Shown here in pieces: positions 9,153-17,794 of a stretch of DNA of 64,000 nt. The stretch is taken from NCBI RefSeq assembly GCF_018860665.1, contig NZ_JAHKPK010000002.1:51774-115773 (forward strand), written 5' to 3'. The stretch is from Pacificibacter marinus. Its GTDB lineage: Bacteria > Pseudomonadota > Alphaproteobacteria > Rhodobacterales > Rhodobacteraceae. Numbering within the stretch: the stretch's first letter is position 1; every line of letters begins with the position of its first letter. The position numbers were made by a program, and so were the translations under genes. The notes beneath the pieces were generated by a model. It was not told the origin of the DNA and ran no database searches. It saw only the letters and a program-made list of their open reading frames with translations.

Positions 9153-10277
9153 TTATTGGTCAGTTTGCGCTGCGGCTGCGGCGGATGCAACCCGCGCTGC
9201 CAAACGGTCAGAAAAGCCAGAGGCTGCCAATTCATAAGCCAGTTTAATCGCGGCTGAGACGCCCGTGGCATCTGCAGATCCATGAGATTTCACGACAGTT
9301 CCGCGCAGTCCTAAGAAAACGCCACCGTTCACACGACGCGGGTCGATTCGTTTTTGCAGACGACGTAGAGAGGTCAAAGCGAGCAGGGCGGCAATACGCG
9401 ACAAGGGCGTTGCCTTGAACGCTTCTTTGAGGAAATCGCCGACAAGTTTCGCGGTGCCTTCGCCGGTTTTCAAAGCGATATTGCCAGTGAATCCATCGGT
9501 GACAATGACGTCAACGCGGTCGCCCGGAATATCGCCACCTTCAACGAAGCCCTCGTATTGGAACCCGCCAATGCCTGCCGCTTTCAAGATCAACTCTTGC
9601 GCGTCTTTAATTTCTGCGCGGCCTTTGTGGTCTTCTGTGCCGACGTTCAGCAGGCCGATCCGTGGGTTTTCCAACCCAAGACCGTTGCGTGCATAAGAGG
9701 CGCCCATCATCGCGTATTGTAACAGATCGCGCGCATCAGCGCGGATGTCTGCGCCGACATCCAGCATCACGTTGAACCCTTGTGGGTTGCGTGACGGCCA
9801 AAGACAGGCAATCGCAGGTCGGTTGACGCCCTCGATCTTGCGCAGACGGATCATTGATGTCGCCATCAATGCGCCTGTGTTGCCACAAGAGACGATAGCC
9901 TGTGCTTCGCCATTTTTGACGGCATCAATGGCCGAACGCATAGATGTATCGGCGCGGCGCATGGCTTGCGATGGTTTTTCATCCATAGAAACAACACCTT
10001 GCGCGTCACGTATTTCGACGCGACCCTCCAAGCGTTTGTGTTTTTTGACGAGCTTTCTCAGCACCGCCGCGTCACCATGAATGATGAAGTTCACGCTGTC
10101 ATTTTTAGATGCAGAACGCGAAATACCGGCAACAATGGCTGCCGGTCCACGATCTCCGCCCATGGCGTCGATAGATAAAGTGACCTGAGTGCCAGCTAGA
10201 GCGCCCAGACGCCCCATGACCTTATCCGCATCTTCGGGCGTTGCCGAAGGGGCCTCGGTGGGGTTCTGTGCACTCAT
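9153..10277 (-). CDS. plsX: phosphate acyltransferase PlsX
   Basis: 374 residues. It converts acyl-ACP to acyl-phosphate, the first step of phosphatidic acid synthesis with PlsY. The family motif LSIDAMGGDRGP starts about 35 residues in. Further conserved blocks are SCGNTGALMA, LDVGADIRADA and VTDGFTGNIALKTGEG. The ~33-residue extension before the core is hydrophilic and may be a start-site overestimate, although no better ATG is visible. It sits between rpmF and fabH in the DUF177-rpmF-plsX-fabH order conserved in many bacteria. Confidence 0.95.
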   Translation of the reverse strand: MSAQNPTEAPSATPEDADKVMGRLGALAGTQVTLSIDAMGGDRGPAAIVAGISRSASKNDSVNFIIHGDAAVLRKLVKKHKRLEGRVEIRDAQGVVSMDEKPSQAMRRADTSMRSAIDAVKNGEAQAIVSCGNTGALMATSMIRLRKIEGVNRPAIACLWPSRNPQGFNVMLDVGADIRADARDLLQYAMMGASYARNGLGLENPRIGLLNVGTEDHKGRAEIKDAQELILKAAGIGGFQYEGFVEGGDIPGDRVDVIVTDGFTGNIALKTGEGTAKLVGDFLKEAFKATPLSRIAALLALTSLRRLQKRIDPRRVNGGVFLGLRGTVVKSHGSADATGVSAAIKLAYELAASGFSDRLAARVASAAAAAQTDQ

Positions 10278-10299
10278 GCTGATACTCTATTGGTCGCGC

Positions 10300-10506
10300 T
10301 TATGCTGCGTCTTCATCGTAATCGATGTCGTCTGCTTGCGCGACAACTTCACGATCAGCGTAGTGACCACATGCGCCACAAACGTGGTGTGGGCGTTTCA
10401 GCTCGCCACAGTTTGGGCATTCTGCAGGGTTGCCAGCAACCAATGCATCGTGTGAACGACGTTGGCCGCCGCGTGAACGTGTAATCTTACTCTTTGGGAC
10501 TGCCAT
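10300..10506 (-). CDS. rpmF: 50S ribosomal protein L32
   Basis: 68 residues starting [17 protein letters not shown], the invariant bL32 N-terminus (initiator Met then Ala). CPNCGE and [10 protein letters not shown] provide the two Cys pairs of a zinc ribbon, so this is the zinc-binding type. GAGGTT lies six bases before the ATG; an in-frame GTG six bases further upstream is not preferred. It is flanked by DUF177 upstream and plsX downstream on the same strand. Confidence 0.97.
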   Translation of the reverse strand: MAVPKSKITRSRGGQRRSHDALVAGNPAECPNCGELKRPHHVCGACGHYADREVVAQADDIDYDEDAA

Positions 10507-10526
10507 TGGCACAACCTCGAATTTAT

Positions 10527-10570
10527 GGGGGCAAGCGCCCCGAACTGTGGGGCGTCGCCCCTGAATTTAT
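10527..10570 (-). promoter_or_regulatory. rpmF 5' leader with mutually exclusive GC hairpins
   Basis: Four alternating G- and C-rich segments (10527-10532, 10535-10541, 10549-10554, 10556-10561) can pair as neighbours 1:2 and 3:4, or alternatively 2:3 (CGCCCC with GGGGCG). The block has 8-base direct repeats GAATTTAT on either side (10519-10526 and 10563-10570). It lies about 20 bases upstream of the rpmF start. Alternative pairing is the usual layout of an attenuator or ribosomal-protein leader, but no regulator or homologous leader can be named from sequence alone. Confidence 0.35.
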
Positions 10571-10695
10571 CGGCAATTCGGCATCATTTTGCGTGACGCA
10601 AAAAGGTCGAACCCCAACATGCAATTGAGGCCGGGAACATACTGAGAAATGCGTATGTTGCAAGGCCTTTGTTTGCAGCGAATTGATGGCCCGTC

Positions 10696-11280
10696 TTAGT
10701 CGCCTTTTTCCAGCTTGTCACGTAGGCTTTTCAATGAAGCGAAAGGTTTTGTGTCCTCATCTGTCATTGCATCACTGCCTTCTTGTGTAAATTGGGTCTC
10801 TGACAGCTCTGCATCCGGTGCGCGAGGGTAATCAGGCAAAGCCAAGGCCAAAGCTTCAGAGGCGACATCTCGCAATGTGAGCGATGCGGGAATCGGCTCG
10901 ACGGTGTCATCTTCGGGCACTTCGATCTCAGATTCGTTTTCTGCCGTGGCCAAGGCAGGATCATTAAAGTCGGCGGTATAAAGCCGCTCTACAAAAACAT
11001 CGATGCGCGTGGTCACAGGTTCGAGTGTGGCAACGCAGGCCTGCGATGCGGTCGCACCGAGTTTGGCTTTGAGGTGCCAATCGCGTTTGGACGCAGGGAT
11101 GAAACTGCCTTCAAATCGCAGTTTTTTAAGACCAAGCAGACCAAGGTCTTCGCGCAAGGCCTTTAATTGCGCCGCGTCTGGCACCAAGGTGAAGCTGTGC
11201 TCACGTGTGTTGGACAGATCGGAGAGGCGAATAGACGCGCCCCAAGTGTTTAGGCTGATTTTCGTACCATCTTTAGACAT
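10696..11280 (-). CDS. DUF177 / YceD-family protein
   Basis: 194 residues starting MSKDGTKISLNTWG, chosen because AAGGAGA lies seven bases upstream; the longer in-frame extension overlaps the divergent promoter. The core TRIDVFVERLYTADF and the acidic middle (EIEVPEDDTVEPIPASLTLRDVASEALALALP) are typical of DUF177 (YceD), a family almost always encoded next to rpmF and implicated in 23S rRNA accumulation and ribosome assembly in bacteria and plastids. The order DUF177-rpmF-plsX-fabH is the classical one. It is divergent from the BamE-like gene, with 79 bases between the starts. Confidence 0.9.
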   Translation of the reverse strand: MSKDGTKISLNTWGASIRLSDLSNTREHSFTLVPDAAQLKALREDLGLLGLKKLRFEGSFIPASKRDWHLKAKLGATASQACVATLEPVTTRIDVFVERLYTADFNDPALATAENESEIEVPEDDTVEPIPASLTLRDVASEALALALPDYPRAPDAELSETQFTQEGSDAMTDEDTKPFASLKSLRDKLEKGD

Positions 11281-11359
11281 GGATGCGTTCTCCTTGATCG
11301 TCGCGCGGTGGTCGTATAAGCCGATTAAAAGGCAAGACGGCACAACGCAAGAGGGGCTT

Positions 11360-11845
11360 ATGCTCAAAATGACCAAGATCGACCGGACGACATCATGGAT
11401 TGGCCGCATGGCAAGGGGCGCTTTGATGCTGGTGGGGGTTTGCGCATTGAGTGCCTGTGTCGCGCAATTTCGCCACCATGGCTATATACCATCTGATGAT
11501 ACATTGGCCGAAATCGTTGTGGGACGCGACACAAAAGAGACCGTGCGCGAAGTGGTTGGTACGCCGCAAGCCGAGGGCTTATTGGAGGATTCGGGGTGGT
11601 ACTACGTGCGCTCCGAGTTTCAGCATCTCGGCGCGTTTGAGCCAAAAGAAATCGATCGCCAAGTTTTGGCCATCTCGTTCAATGACCGCGGCGTTGTGAC
11701 AAATGTGGAACGTTTTGGCTTGGAAAATGGACGCGTGATTGCTTTGTCGCGTCGCGTGACGACCTCGAATGTGCAGGGCACAACGTTCTTGAGTCAGCTG
11801 TTCAGCAATTTGGGTCGTGTGACCGCAGATCAACTGATTCAATAA
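11360..11845 (+). CDS. BamE/SmpA-OmlA-type outer-membrane lipoprotein
   Basis: 161 residues with a lipoprotein signal: a basic start, hydrophobic ALMLVGVCA, lipobox LSAC. The mature part contains DTLAEIVVGRDTKETVREVVGTP and SGWYYVRSEF, the SmpA/OmlA fold found in BamE, which stabilises the BAM complex that inserts barrel proteins into the outer membrane. The C-terminal ~50 residues continue beyond the minimal fold. Starts at 11360 or 11369 are both possible. It is divergent from DUF177 and followed by a strong terminator. The role as a true BamE is inferred from the fold. Confidence 0.88.
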   Translation: MLKMTKIDRTTSWIGRMARGALMLVGVCALSACVAQFRHHGYIPSDDTLAEIVVGRDTKETVREVVGTPQAEGLLEDSGWYYVRSEFQHLGAFEPKEIDRQVLAISFNDRGVVTNVERFGLENGRVIALSRRVTTSNVQGTTFLSQLFSNLGRVTADQLIQ

Positions 11846-11871
11846 TAGGTTTCAGCGTTTTGATATAAAAG

Positions 11872-11899
11872 CGGCGGCCCGAATAGGCCGCCGTTTTTT
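11872..11899 (+). terminator. rho-independent terminator
   Basis: CGGCGGCC pairs perfectly with GGCCGCCG around a six-base loop, followed by six T. It lies 26 bases after the BamE-like gene and also separates it from the convergent msrB gene. Confidence 0.92.
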
Positions 11900-11922
11900 C
11901 GTTTTAGCAGTGATGTTGCCGT

Positions 11923-12342
11923 TCAATCATCTTGGCTTGCGTTGCCACTGGGTTCAAAGAGCAACGCCACGCCATTGATACAGTAGCGCCGTCCCGTAGG
12001 TTTTGGGCCATCTGGAAACACATGACCCAAATGCGCACCGCAATCGTCGCAATGCACCTCTGTGCGGATCATCCCGTGGCTGGTGTCATGCGTTTCGCCC
12101 ACAGGCGCGTCGTCTTTTGCCGCATAAAAGGCAGGCCAGCCGCAGTGGCTTTCATATTTGGTGTCTTGGGTGAAAAGTTCAGCGCCACAACATACACAAT
12201 GAAATGTGCCAGGTTCTTTTGGAAATCCGGGGTGCGAGTAGGGGCGCTCTGTGCCCTGTTCGCGGGTGACACGATAGGCGTCGGGGTCCAAAACCTGTTT
12301 CCATTCGGCGTCAGATTTGTTGACCTTTGGTGTGTCGGGCAT
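11923..12342 (-). CDS. msrB: peptide-methionine (R)-S-oxide reductase
   Basis: 139 residues from MPDTPKVNKSDAEWKQ; AGGAGG lies just upstream. It reduces methionine-R-sulfoxide in proteins. Two CxxC zinc pairs (CVCC and CDDC), the resolving Cys in ESHCGWPAF and the catalytic Cys in GRRYCINGVAL are all present, so it is a complete zinc-containing cytoplasmic MsrB. No signal peptide is seen from the chosen start. It stands alone on the minus strand, convergent with the BamE-like gene. Confidence 0.95.
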   Translation of the reverse strand: MPDTPKVNKSDAEWKQVLDPDAYRVTREQGTERPYSHPGFPKEPGTFHCVCCGAELFTQDTKYESHCGWPAFYAAKDDAPVGETHDTSHGMIRTEVHCDDCGAHLGHVFPDGPKPTGRRYCINGVALLFEPSGNASQDD

Positions 12343-12518
12343 GAGGCCTCCTAAAATTAAGTATGTGCGTTGTGTGAAATGTAGTATTTTTTGCCGAAAC
12401 AACCAGCGCATAGAGATCTCACGCGGCGTCAAACTTTTGTCATACCTTGTAGGCTACTCTTAAGACACCCATAGTTAAATCATGCCGCGACTTGCGGATC
12501 ATACAAAAAGGCCGACCC

Positions 12519-13271
12519 ATGTTGAATTTGCGCAAATCACGGTACACTGTTCGCATCGCCAATGACCGCGAAGACATCGCAGCCGCCCAGCGCTTGCGGT
12601 ACATGGCTTTCGTGTCCGAGGCGGGCGCGCAGCTGCGCGAAGATGGATTGGACGCGGATGATTTTGACGCGTTGTGCCACCATGTTTTGATTGAAGACCG
12701 CAAATCTGGCCAGCTTGTCTGCTGTTTCCGGTTCTTGGACCTCAAAGACGGTGGCGATATCGGCAAAAGCTATTCCGCGCAGTATTATGGCTTGGACAGG
12801 CTTGCCACCTACAAAGGCCGTATGGTCGAGATGGGGCGTTTTTGCGTGCATCCTGAATGGCGCGATGCCGATATTTTGCGCGTCGCTTGGGGGGCTATGA
12901 CCACTTATGTCGATGATAATGCCGTGGATATGCTGTTTGGCTGTTCGTCTTTTCATGGCACCGATTGGGCTGTGCATGCTGACGCTTTGGCGATGCTCAA
13001 ACACCGTCATTTGGGGCCAAAAGGCTTGTTACCCCATGTGAAAGCGCCCAATGTGTTTAAATTTGCCGCACGTCTACGCCGCAAACCCAATGCGAAACGT
13101 GCCGCCTTGGCGATGCCGCCACTGTTAAAAACCTATCTGATGATGGGCGGCTGGGTGTCTGATCATGCTGTCGTGGACCGCGAGCTTGGCACCATGCATG
13201 TGTTCACTGGCGTGGAAATCAGTGCTATTCCGCCTGCGCGCAAAAAGCTGCTGCGCGCTGTTGCTGGGTGA
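12519..13271 (+). CDS. GNAT-fold N-acyltransferase, OlsB-like
   Basis: 250 residues from MLNLRKSRYTVRIANDRED. The pattern AAQRLRYMAFVSEAGA, DDFDALCHHVLIEDRKSGQLVCCFRF and YKGRMVEMGRFCVHPEWRD matches the acetyltransferase-5 family that includes ornithine lipid synthase OlsB (3-hydroxyacyl-ACP to ornithine). The C-terminal third (KRAALAMPPLLKTYLMMGGWV) also fits. Roseobacters make ornithine and related aminolipids, but the usual partner olsA is not adjacent here, so the acceptor (ornithine, glutamine or another) is uncertain. It is preceded by its own intergenic region and followed by an ABC-F gene after 114 bases. Confidence 0.8.
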   Translation: MLNLRKSRYTVRIANDREDIAAAQRLRYMAFVSEAGAQLREDGLDADDFDALCHHVLIEDRKSGQLVCCFRFLDLKDGGDIGKSYSAQYYGLDRLATYKGRMVEMGRFCVHPEWRDADILRVAWGAMTTYVDDNAVDMLFGCSSFHGTDWAVHADALAMLKHRHLGPKGLLPHVKAPNVFKFAARLRRKPNAKRAALAMPPLLKTYLMMGGWVSDHAVVDRELGTMHVFTGVEISAIPPARKKLLRAVAG

Positions 13272-13385
13272 TACCGAGTGTTTTCGCTACGGCGAACAGA
13301 TGCCGTTGTTTAAAGTGGCAGGCTAAAACGGGTTCGCCGCGCAATCCCAGTTGACCTTTGTCAGCAAGCGCAGTAGCGGATTGCC

Positions 13386-15209
13386 ATGGCTAGAGCACCC
13401 TTACTTCAACTTTCCGGTATTTCCCTGACATTCGGCGGCGATCCGGTATTCGACAATCTTGATCTTGTGGTTCAACAAGGCGACCGTGTCGCTTTAGTGG
13501 GGCGCAATGGATCGGGGAAATCCACCTTGATGAAAGTCATGGCCGGACTGATGGAGGCCGACCGCGGCACCCGTGTCCTTGGTCCTGGCACCACGGTGGG
13601 CTACATGGAGCAAGAGCCTAAGATGGAAGGCTTCACCACTTTGGGTGAATTCGCCGCATCCCAGCTTGATCCGATGGAAAGCTACAAGGTTGACATGGTC
13701 GCCGAAGGGTTGAAATTCAATCCAGAAGGCTTGATCGCCACCGCATCTGGCGGGGAACGTCGTCGCGCAGCTTTGGCTAAATTGCTGGCAGAAGCACCTG
13801 AATTGATGTTGCTGGACGAGCCGACCAACCACTTGGACGTGCAAGCCATCGCTTGGCTTGAAGAAGAATTGAAAACCACCCGCACGGCTTACGTGATCAT
13901 TTCGCACGATAGGGCGTTTTTGAACCGTTTGACCAAGGCCACACTTTGGGTCGATCGTGGTCAAGTGCGCCGCCAAGAAGAGGGCTTTGAGGCCTTTGAA
14001 GCATGGCGTGATAAGTTGTGGGAAGAAGAAGACGAACAGCGCCACAAGTTGAACCGCAAGATCAAAGCCGAGGCCCGTTGGGCTGTTGAAGGCATCTCAG
14101 CGCGGCGCACACGTAACCAAGGTCGCGTGCGCGCTTTGCAAGATTTGCGGGCTGAAAAATCATCGCAGATTAATCGCCAAGGCACCGCTGCTATGGATTT
14201 AGAAGTGTCCGAAGTGTCGGGCAAGCGCGTGGTCGAGGCCATTGGCGTGTCCAAAGCCTTTGGCGACAAGCAGATCCTCAGCAATTTTGATATCAAAATT
14301 GGTCGCGGGGATCGTATCGCCTTTGTCGGGCCGAACGGTGTGGGCAAAACCACTTTGTTGAAGATGCTCACAGGTGAAATTGAAGCCGATTCCGGCGAGA
14401 TCAAACTGGGCACCAAGCTGGATGTGGCGATTTTCGACCAAACCCGCAGCAATATCCGCGAGGACCTGACCCTGTGGGAAGCCTTGCTGTCTGAGAAAAA
14501 TCTCACCGTCTCTGGTCGTGCCGATCAGATCATGGTGCGGGGGCATCCAAAACATGTCGTCGGCTACCTCAAAGAATTCCTGTTTTCCGATTCCCAAGCC
14601 CGCGCGCCCGTATCAGCCCTGTCTGGCGGCGAAAAAGCGCGGTTGCTTTTGGCGAAAATTATGGCGAAGCCGTCCAACCTATTGGTGCTTGATGAGCCGA
14701 CCAATGATTTGGACATCGAAACACTGGATTTGCTGCAAGAACTTTTGACAGAGTTTTCTGGCACTGTTTTGTTGGTCTCGCACGATCGTGATTTCATCGA
14801 CCGTGTCGCCACGCAAACCATCGCCATGGAAGGTGACGGGCGGGCGACTGTTTATCCTGGTGGCTGGTCAGATTACCAACGCCAGCGCAAAGCCACAGCG
14901 CAACAAACGGCCACAACGGTCAATATGAAGTCCAAGCAAAAGGGATCCGCGAAAGCTGCCGAGCCAGCTCCTGCGCCCAAATCCAAGCTGTCGTTCACCG
15001 AAAAACACCGTTTGGAAGCTTTGCCCGCTGAGATCGAACGCATCGAAGCGGAAATCGCTAAACTGGGCGTTCTGATGGCTGATCCTAAGTTGTTCTCTGA
15101 ACATCCGGCCAAATTCGCCAAGGCCACCGAAATGCTGGCAGAACGCCAAACGGCCCTTGAGGCGGCTGAAGCAGAATGGATCGATTTGGAAGAGCGCAAC
15201 GCAGGCTAA
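13386..15209 (+). CDS. uup: ABC-F ATPase, Uup type
   Basis: 607 residues with two complete nucleotide-binding domains and no membrane segments. Walker A motifs are GRNGSGKST (about residues 38-46) and GPNGVGKTT (about 315). Signatures are SGGERRR and SGGEKAR; Walker B regions are LMLLDEPTNHLD and LLVLDEPTNDLD. The two domains are joined by a charged linker (KLNRKIKAEARWAVEG), and the last ~70 residues form a coiled coil, which distinguishes Uup from YheS or EttA. Such proteins act on ribosomes or branched DNA structures rather than in transport. Confidence 0.88.
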   Translation: MARAPLLQLSGISLTFGGDPVFDNLDLVVQQGDRVALVGRNGSGKSTLMKVMAGLMEADRGTRVLGPGTTVGYMEQEPKMEGFTTLGEFAASQLDPMESYKVDMVAEGLKFNPEGLIATASGGERRRAALAKLLAEAPELMLLDEPTNHLDVQAIAWLEEELKTTRTAYVIISHDRAFLNRLTKATLWVDRGQVRRQEEGFEAFEAWRDKLWEEEDEQRHKLNRKIKAEARWAVEGISARRTRNQGRVRALQDLRAEKSSQINRQGTAAMDLEVSEVSGKRVVEAIGVSKAFGDKQILSNFDIKIGRGDRIAFVGPNGVGKTTLLKMLTGEIEADSGEIKLGTKLDVAIFDQTRSNIREDLTLWEALLSEKNLTVSGRADQIMVRGHPKHVVGYLKEFLFSDSQARAPVSALSGGEKARLLLAKIMAKPSNLLVLDEPTNDLDIETLDLLQELLTEFSGTVLLVSHDRDFIDRVATQTIAMEGDGRATVYPGGWSDYQRQRKATAQQTATTVNMKSKQKGSAKAAEPAPAPKSKLSFTEKHRLEALPAEIERIEAEIAKLGVLMADPKLFSEHPAKFAKATEMLAERQTALEAAEAEWIDLEERNAG

Positions 15210-15266
15210 AAACCGCTTGCGATGCGCTAAAAATGGCCGATAAATTGCTCTAAAACCGCTCGAATG

Positions 15267-15293
15267 TGCAGCCACTATGCAGTCACTGTGCAG
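15267..15293. repeat. three TGCAG motifs at 11-base spacing
   Basis: TGCAG occurs at 15267, 15278 and 15289, with partly repeated spacers (CCACTA, TCACTG). The exact 11-base step puts all copies on one DNA face. It lies ~155 bases upstream of the outer-membrane barrel gene and could be a cooperative operator. The rest of 15210-15445 shows no gene. Confidence 0.4.
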
Positions 15294-15445
15294 AGATCGT
15301 CAGATCAAATTATTCTCACGTGACTGTGAACGATCCGCCTCTAGTCAATTGAAAAATAAAGTCTATCTCTCCGGCATAGACGCACAGAGCAAGACGCTTT
15401 GTGCCGACACTAAGGCCTCACTTAAGAGGCATACAGGAGATAACT

Positions 15446-16036
15446 ATGAACCGTTTCGCATTTGCATTGGCATCCGCATCCACCCTCGCTTTGGCAACCC
15501 CTGCGCTCGCAGGCAGCTATGACGCTGCGCCTGTAGAAGCGCCCGTCGCTGTCGTTCCCGTTCAACAAGTCGCTAGCGCGGATTGGACTGGCTTTTACGG
15601 CGGTCTGTCCGCTGGCTATGGTTGGGGCGACGATGTTGCCGATGACGCTGACGACGCAACATACGGCCTGTTCGGCGGCTACAACTATGACCTCGGTAAC
15701 TGGGTTTTGGGCGGCGAACTTGAATACGCAAAAACAGATTTGGACAACGGTACAGCTGCAATCGATGACATGACACGTTTGAAATTGCGTGCGGGTTATG
15801 ACCTTGGCAAAGTTGTTGTCTACGGCATCGTCGGCGCAAACTATGCCAACGCGACCATCGGCGGAACAGATTATTCCGACACAGGCGTAAGCTACGGTCT
15901 GGGTGCGGATTACGCTTTGTCTGACGCAGTTGTTGCTGGTTTTGAAGTTTTGCAAAACGACTTCAACGAATTTGACGACAGTGGTTCTGATTTGTCAGCG
16001 ACAACCGTGGGTGCCAAAGTTGCTTACCGCTTCTAA
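15446..16036 (+). CDS. outer-membrane beta-barrel protein
   Basis: 196 residues from MNRFAFALASASTL with AGGAGA five bases upstream. It has a cleavable signal peptide (…LALATPALA-G), a short Ala/Pro/Val linker, then WTGFYGGLSAGYGWG and repeated amphipathic strands rich in Gly/Tyr ending in AYRF, the C-terminal aromatic needed for BAM recognition. This is the OmpA-like / Omp25-31 small eight-strand barrel type common in alphaproteobacteria. No peptidoglycan-binding domain is present. It is probably an abundant monocistronic envelope protein, given the strong ribosome site and terminator. Confidence 0.9.
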   Translation: MNRFAFALASASTLALATPALAGSYDAAPVEAPVAVVPVQQVASADWTGFYGGLSAGYGWGDDVADDADDATYGLFGGYNYDLGNWVLGGELEYAKTDLDNGTAAIDDMTRLKLRAGYDLGKVVVYGIVGANYANATIGGTDYSDTGVSYGLGADYALSDAVVAGFEVLQNDFNEFDDSGSDLSATTVGAKVAYRF

Positions 16037-16077
16037 AGCAGTTTTGGGATAAATATCTTACCCTGCAACACACATGG

Positions 16078-16106
16078 CCCTCGATCCTTTTTGGATCGGG
16101 GGTTTT
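16078..16106 (+). terminator. rho-independent terminator
   Basis: CCCTCGATCC and GGATCGGGGG form a ten-base stem (one G-T pair) around five T, followed by four T. It ends the outer-membrane barrel transcript 42 bases after its stop. Confidence 0.9.
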
Positions 16107-16238
16107 GCATTTTTACGTTGATCGACATTTTAAGTCTCGCCAAATCAAATGCAGAACTTCATGTGTGGTGAAACGATTTTGCGTGGCGATCATCATCGCG
16201 CGTCAATCTGCGCCCCTTGGCGCTGTGAGGACTTCGAA

Positions 16239-16667
16239 ATGAAAATTGTAATCTATTCTCTTATTATCGCTTTTCTCGTTGCTTTGGCCTTTGTGCGATT
16301 GTCGCCTATGGTTGCGGATCGGTGGCATGTCGATCCATTTGAAATTGATCCTCCAAAGGCAGGCGGCGTGTTGCAGCGTTTTTCATCTCAAATGGGCGTG
16401 ATCGCGACTTTGGAGGCGTATAAAGCTGTGGCTTTGGCGACACCGCGCACGGTTGTTTTGGCTGGCTCACCCTCTGAGGGGCGTATGTCGTTTGTCACAC
16501 GCACAGCACTGTGGGGGTTCCCTGATGTCACGACGATTGCTGTGCGAGAGACCTCAGAAGGTGTTGATGTCGCAATTTTTGCAAGGCTGCGCTTTGGCAA
16601 AAGTGATCTGGGTGTCAATGGAAAACGAGTGGCTGCGTGGCGCGCTGCGGTTGAAAACACGCAGTGA
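16239..16667 (+). CDS. DUF1499-family protein
   Basis: 142 residues from MKIVIYSLIIAFLVALAFV, an uncleaved N-terminal membrane anchor. The rest is a small domain with IATLEAYKAVALATPRT, RMSFVTRTALWGFPDVTTIAV and FARLRFGKSDLGVNGKRV, the DUF1499 pattern. Function in this family is unknown; the visible topology places the domain in the periplasm. It lies 72 bases before prfA on the same strand, so it may be read through into prfA-prmC. Confidence 0.75.
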   Translation: MKIVIYSLIIAFLVALAFVRLSPMVADRWHVDPFEIDPPKAGGVLQRFSSQMGVIATLEAYKAVALATPRTVVLAGSPSEGRMSFVTRTALWGFPDVTTIAVRETSEGVDVAIFARLRFGKSDLGVNGKRVAAWRAAVENTQ

Positions 16668-16739
16668 TCTGCACGTATTTTATCGACTGATGGCCTTGGC
16701 CCCTTGACCCTGTGGCCGTGAGCGGGCAACACCTTTCCC

Positions 16740-17789
16740 ATGATACCAGAAGAACGCCTACATCAAATCACCCAGCGCTTTGAGTTTATCGAAGCATCCA
16801 TGTCGACCGGAGAAGGCGATATCGTGGCTTTGGGCCGCGAATATGCCGAGCTGCGCCCCGTTGTGGATCAAGTCCGCGCCTATATTCAGGTCGCGCAAGA
16901 TATTGAAGATGCGACAGCCATGTTGGATGACCCTGACATGAAAGAGCTCGCGGAATTGGAATTGCCCGATCTGAAGGCGCAATTGCCTGTCATCGAAGAG
17001 GCGTTGCAAATCGCGCTTTTGCCCAAAGATGCCGCCGACAATGGCTCGGCCATCTTGGAAATTCGCCCCGGCACCGGTGGCGATGAAGCGGGGCTTTTCG
17101 CAGGTGACCTGTTGCGCATGTATCAACGCTATGCGGAAAATATGAAATGGAAATTCGACATCATCGAGCTGTCTGAGGGTGAGCTGGGCGGTGTTAAATC
17201 TGTCACCGCCAACGTGGTTGGCGATGGTGTTTTTGCGCGGATGAAATTCGAATCTGGCGTGCACCGTGTGCAACGTGTGCCTGAAACCGAAAGTGGCGGA
17301 CGTGTGCACACTTCTGCGGCCACTGTCGCGGTTTTGCCCGAAGCCAAAGATGTTGATATCGACATTCAACCGAATGACATTCGCATCGATACCATGCGGG
17401 CCTCAGGGGCAGGCGGTCAGCACGTGAACACCACAGATTCCGCTGTGCGGATCACCCACTTGCCCACGGGCATCATTGTTGTATCGGCTGAGAAATCCCA
17501 GCACCGCAACCGCGAGATCGCGATGAATGTACTCAAAGCCCGTTTGTATGACATGGAGCGGCAAAAAATTCATGACGAACGCTCAGCGGATCGCAAATCT
17601 CAGGTTGGTTCCGGTGATCGTTCGGAACGCATTCGCACCTATAATTTCCCGCAAGGCCGTTTGTCTGACCATCGGATCAATCTGACGCTTTATAAATTGG
17701 ATGCGGTTATGGGCGGCGATTTGGACGAAATCATTGATGCCTTGATTTCCGATCATCAAGCCACGCTTTTGGCTGAGATGGGTCAATAG
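16740..17789 (+). CDS. prfA: peptide chain release factor 1
   Basis: 349 residues. RF1 recognises UAA and UAG stop codons and triggers peptide release. The universal GGQ motif is in [18 protein letters not shown]; the surrounding [19 protein letters not shown] and [15 protein letters not shown] blocks are diagnostic. The start [19 protein letters not shown] fits family length. It lies five bases ahead of prmC, whose product methylates the GGQ glutamine, a functionally matched pair. Confidence 0.96.
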   Translation: MIPEERLHQITQRFEFIEASMSTGEGDIVALGREYAELRPVVDQVRAYIQVAQDIEDATAMLDDPDMKELAELELPDLKAQLPVIEEALQIALLPKDAADNGSAILEIRPGTGGDEAGLFAGDLLRMYQRYAENMKWKFDIIELSEGELGGVKSVTANVVGDGVFARMKFESGVHRVQRVPETESGGRVHTSAATVAVLPEAKDVDIDIQPNDIRIDTMRASGAGGQHVNTTDSAVRITHLPTGIIVVSAEKSQHRNREIAMNVLKARLYDMERQKIHDERSADRKSQVGSGDRSERIRTYNFPQGRLSDHRINLTLYKLDAVMGGDLDEIIDALISDHQATLLAEMGQ

Positions 17790-17794
17790 GCCTC

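Noticed and set aside
11003..11359. Long upstream extension of the BamE-like lipoprotein frame
   Set aside because: It runs antisense through DUF177, and the lipoprotein signal peptide only makes sense from 11360 or 11369.
12519..13271. Acyl-homoserine lactone synthase (LuxI type) reading of the GNAT acyltransferase
   Set aside because: The conserved LuxI residues and a neighbouring luxR gene are absent; the OlsB-type pattern fits better.
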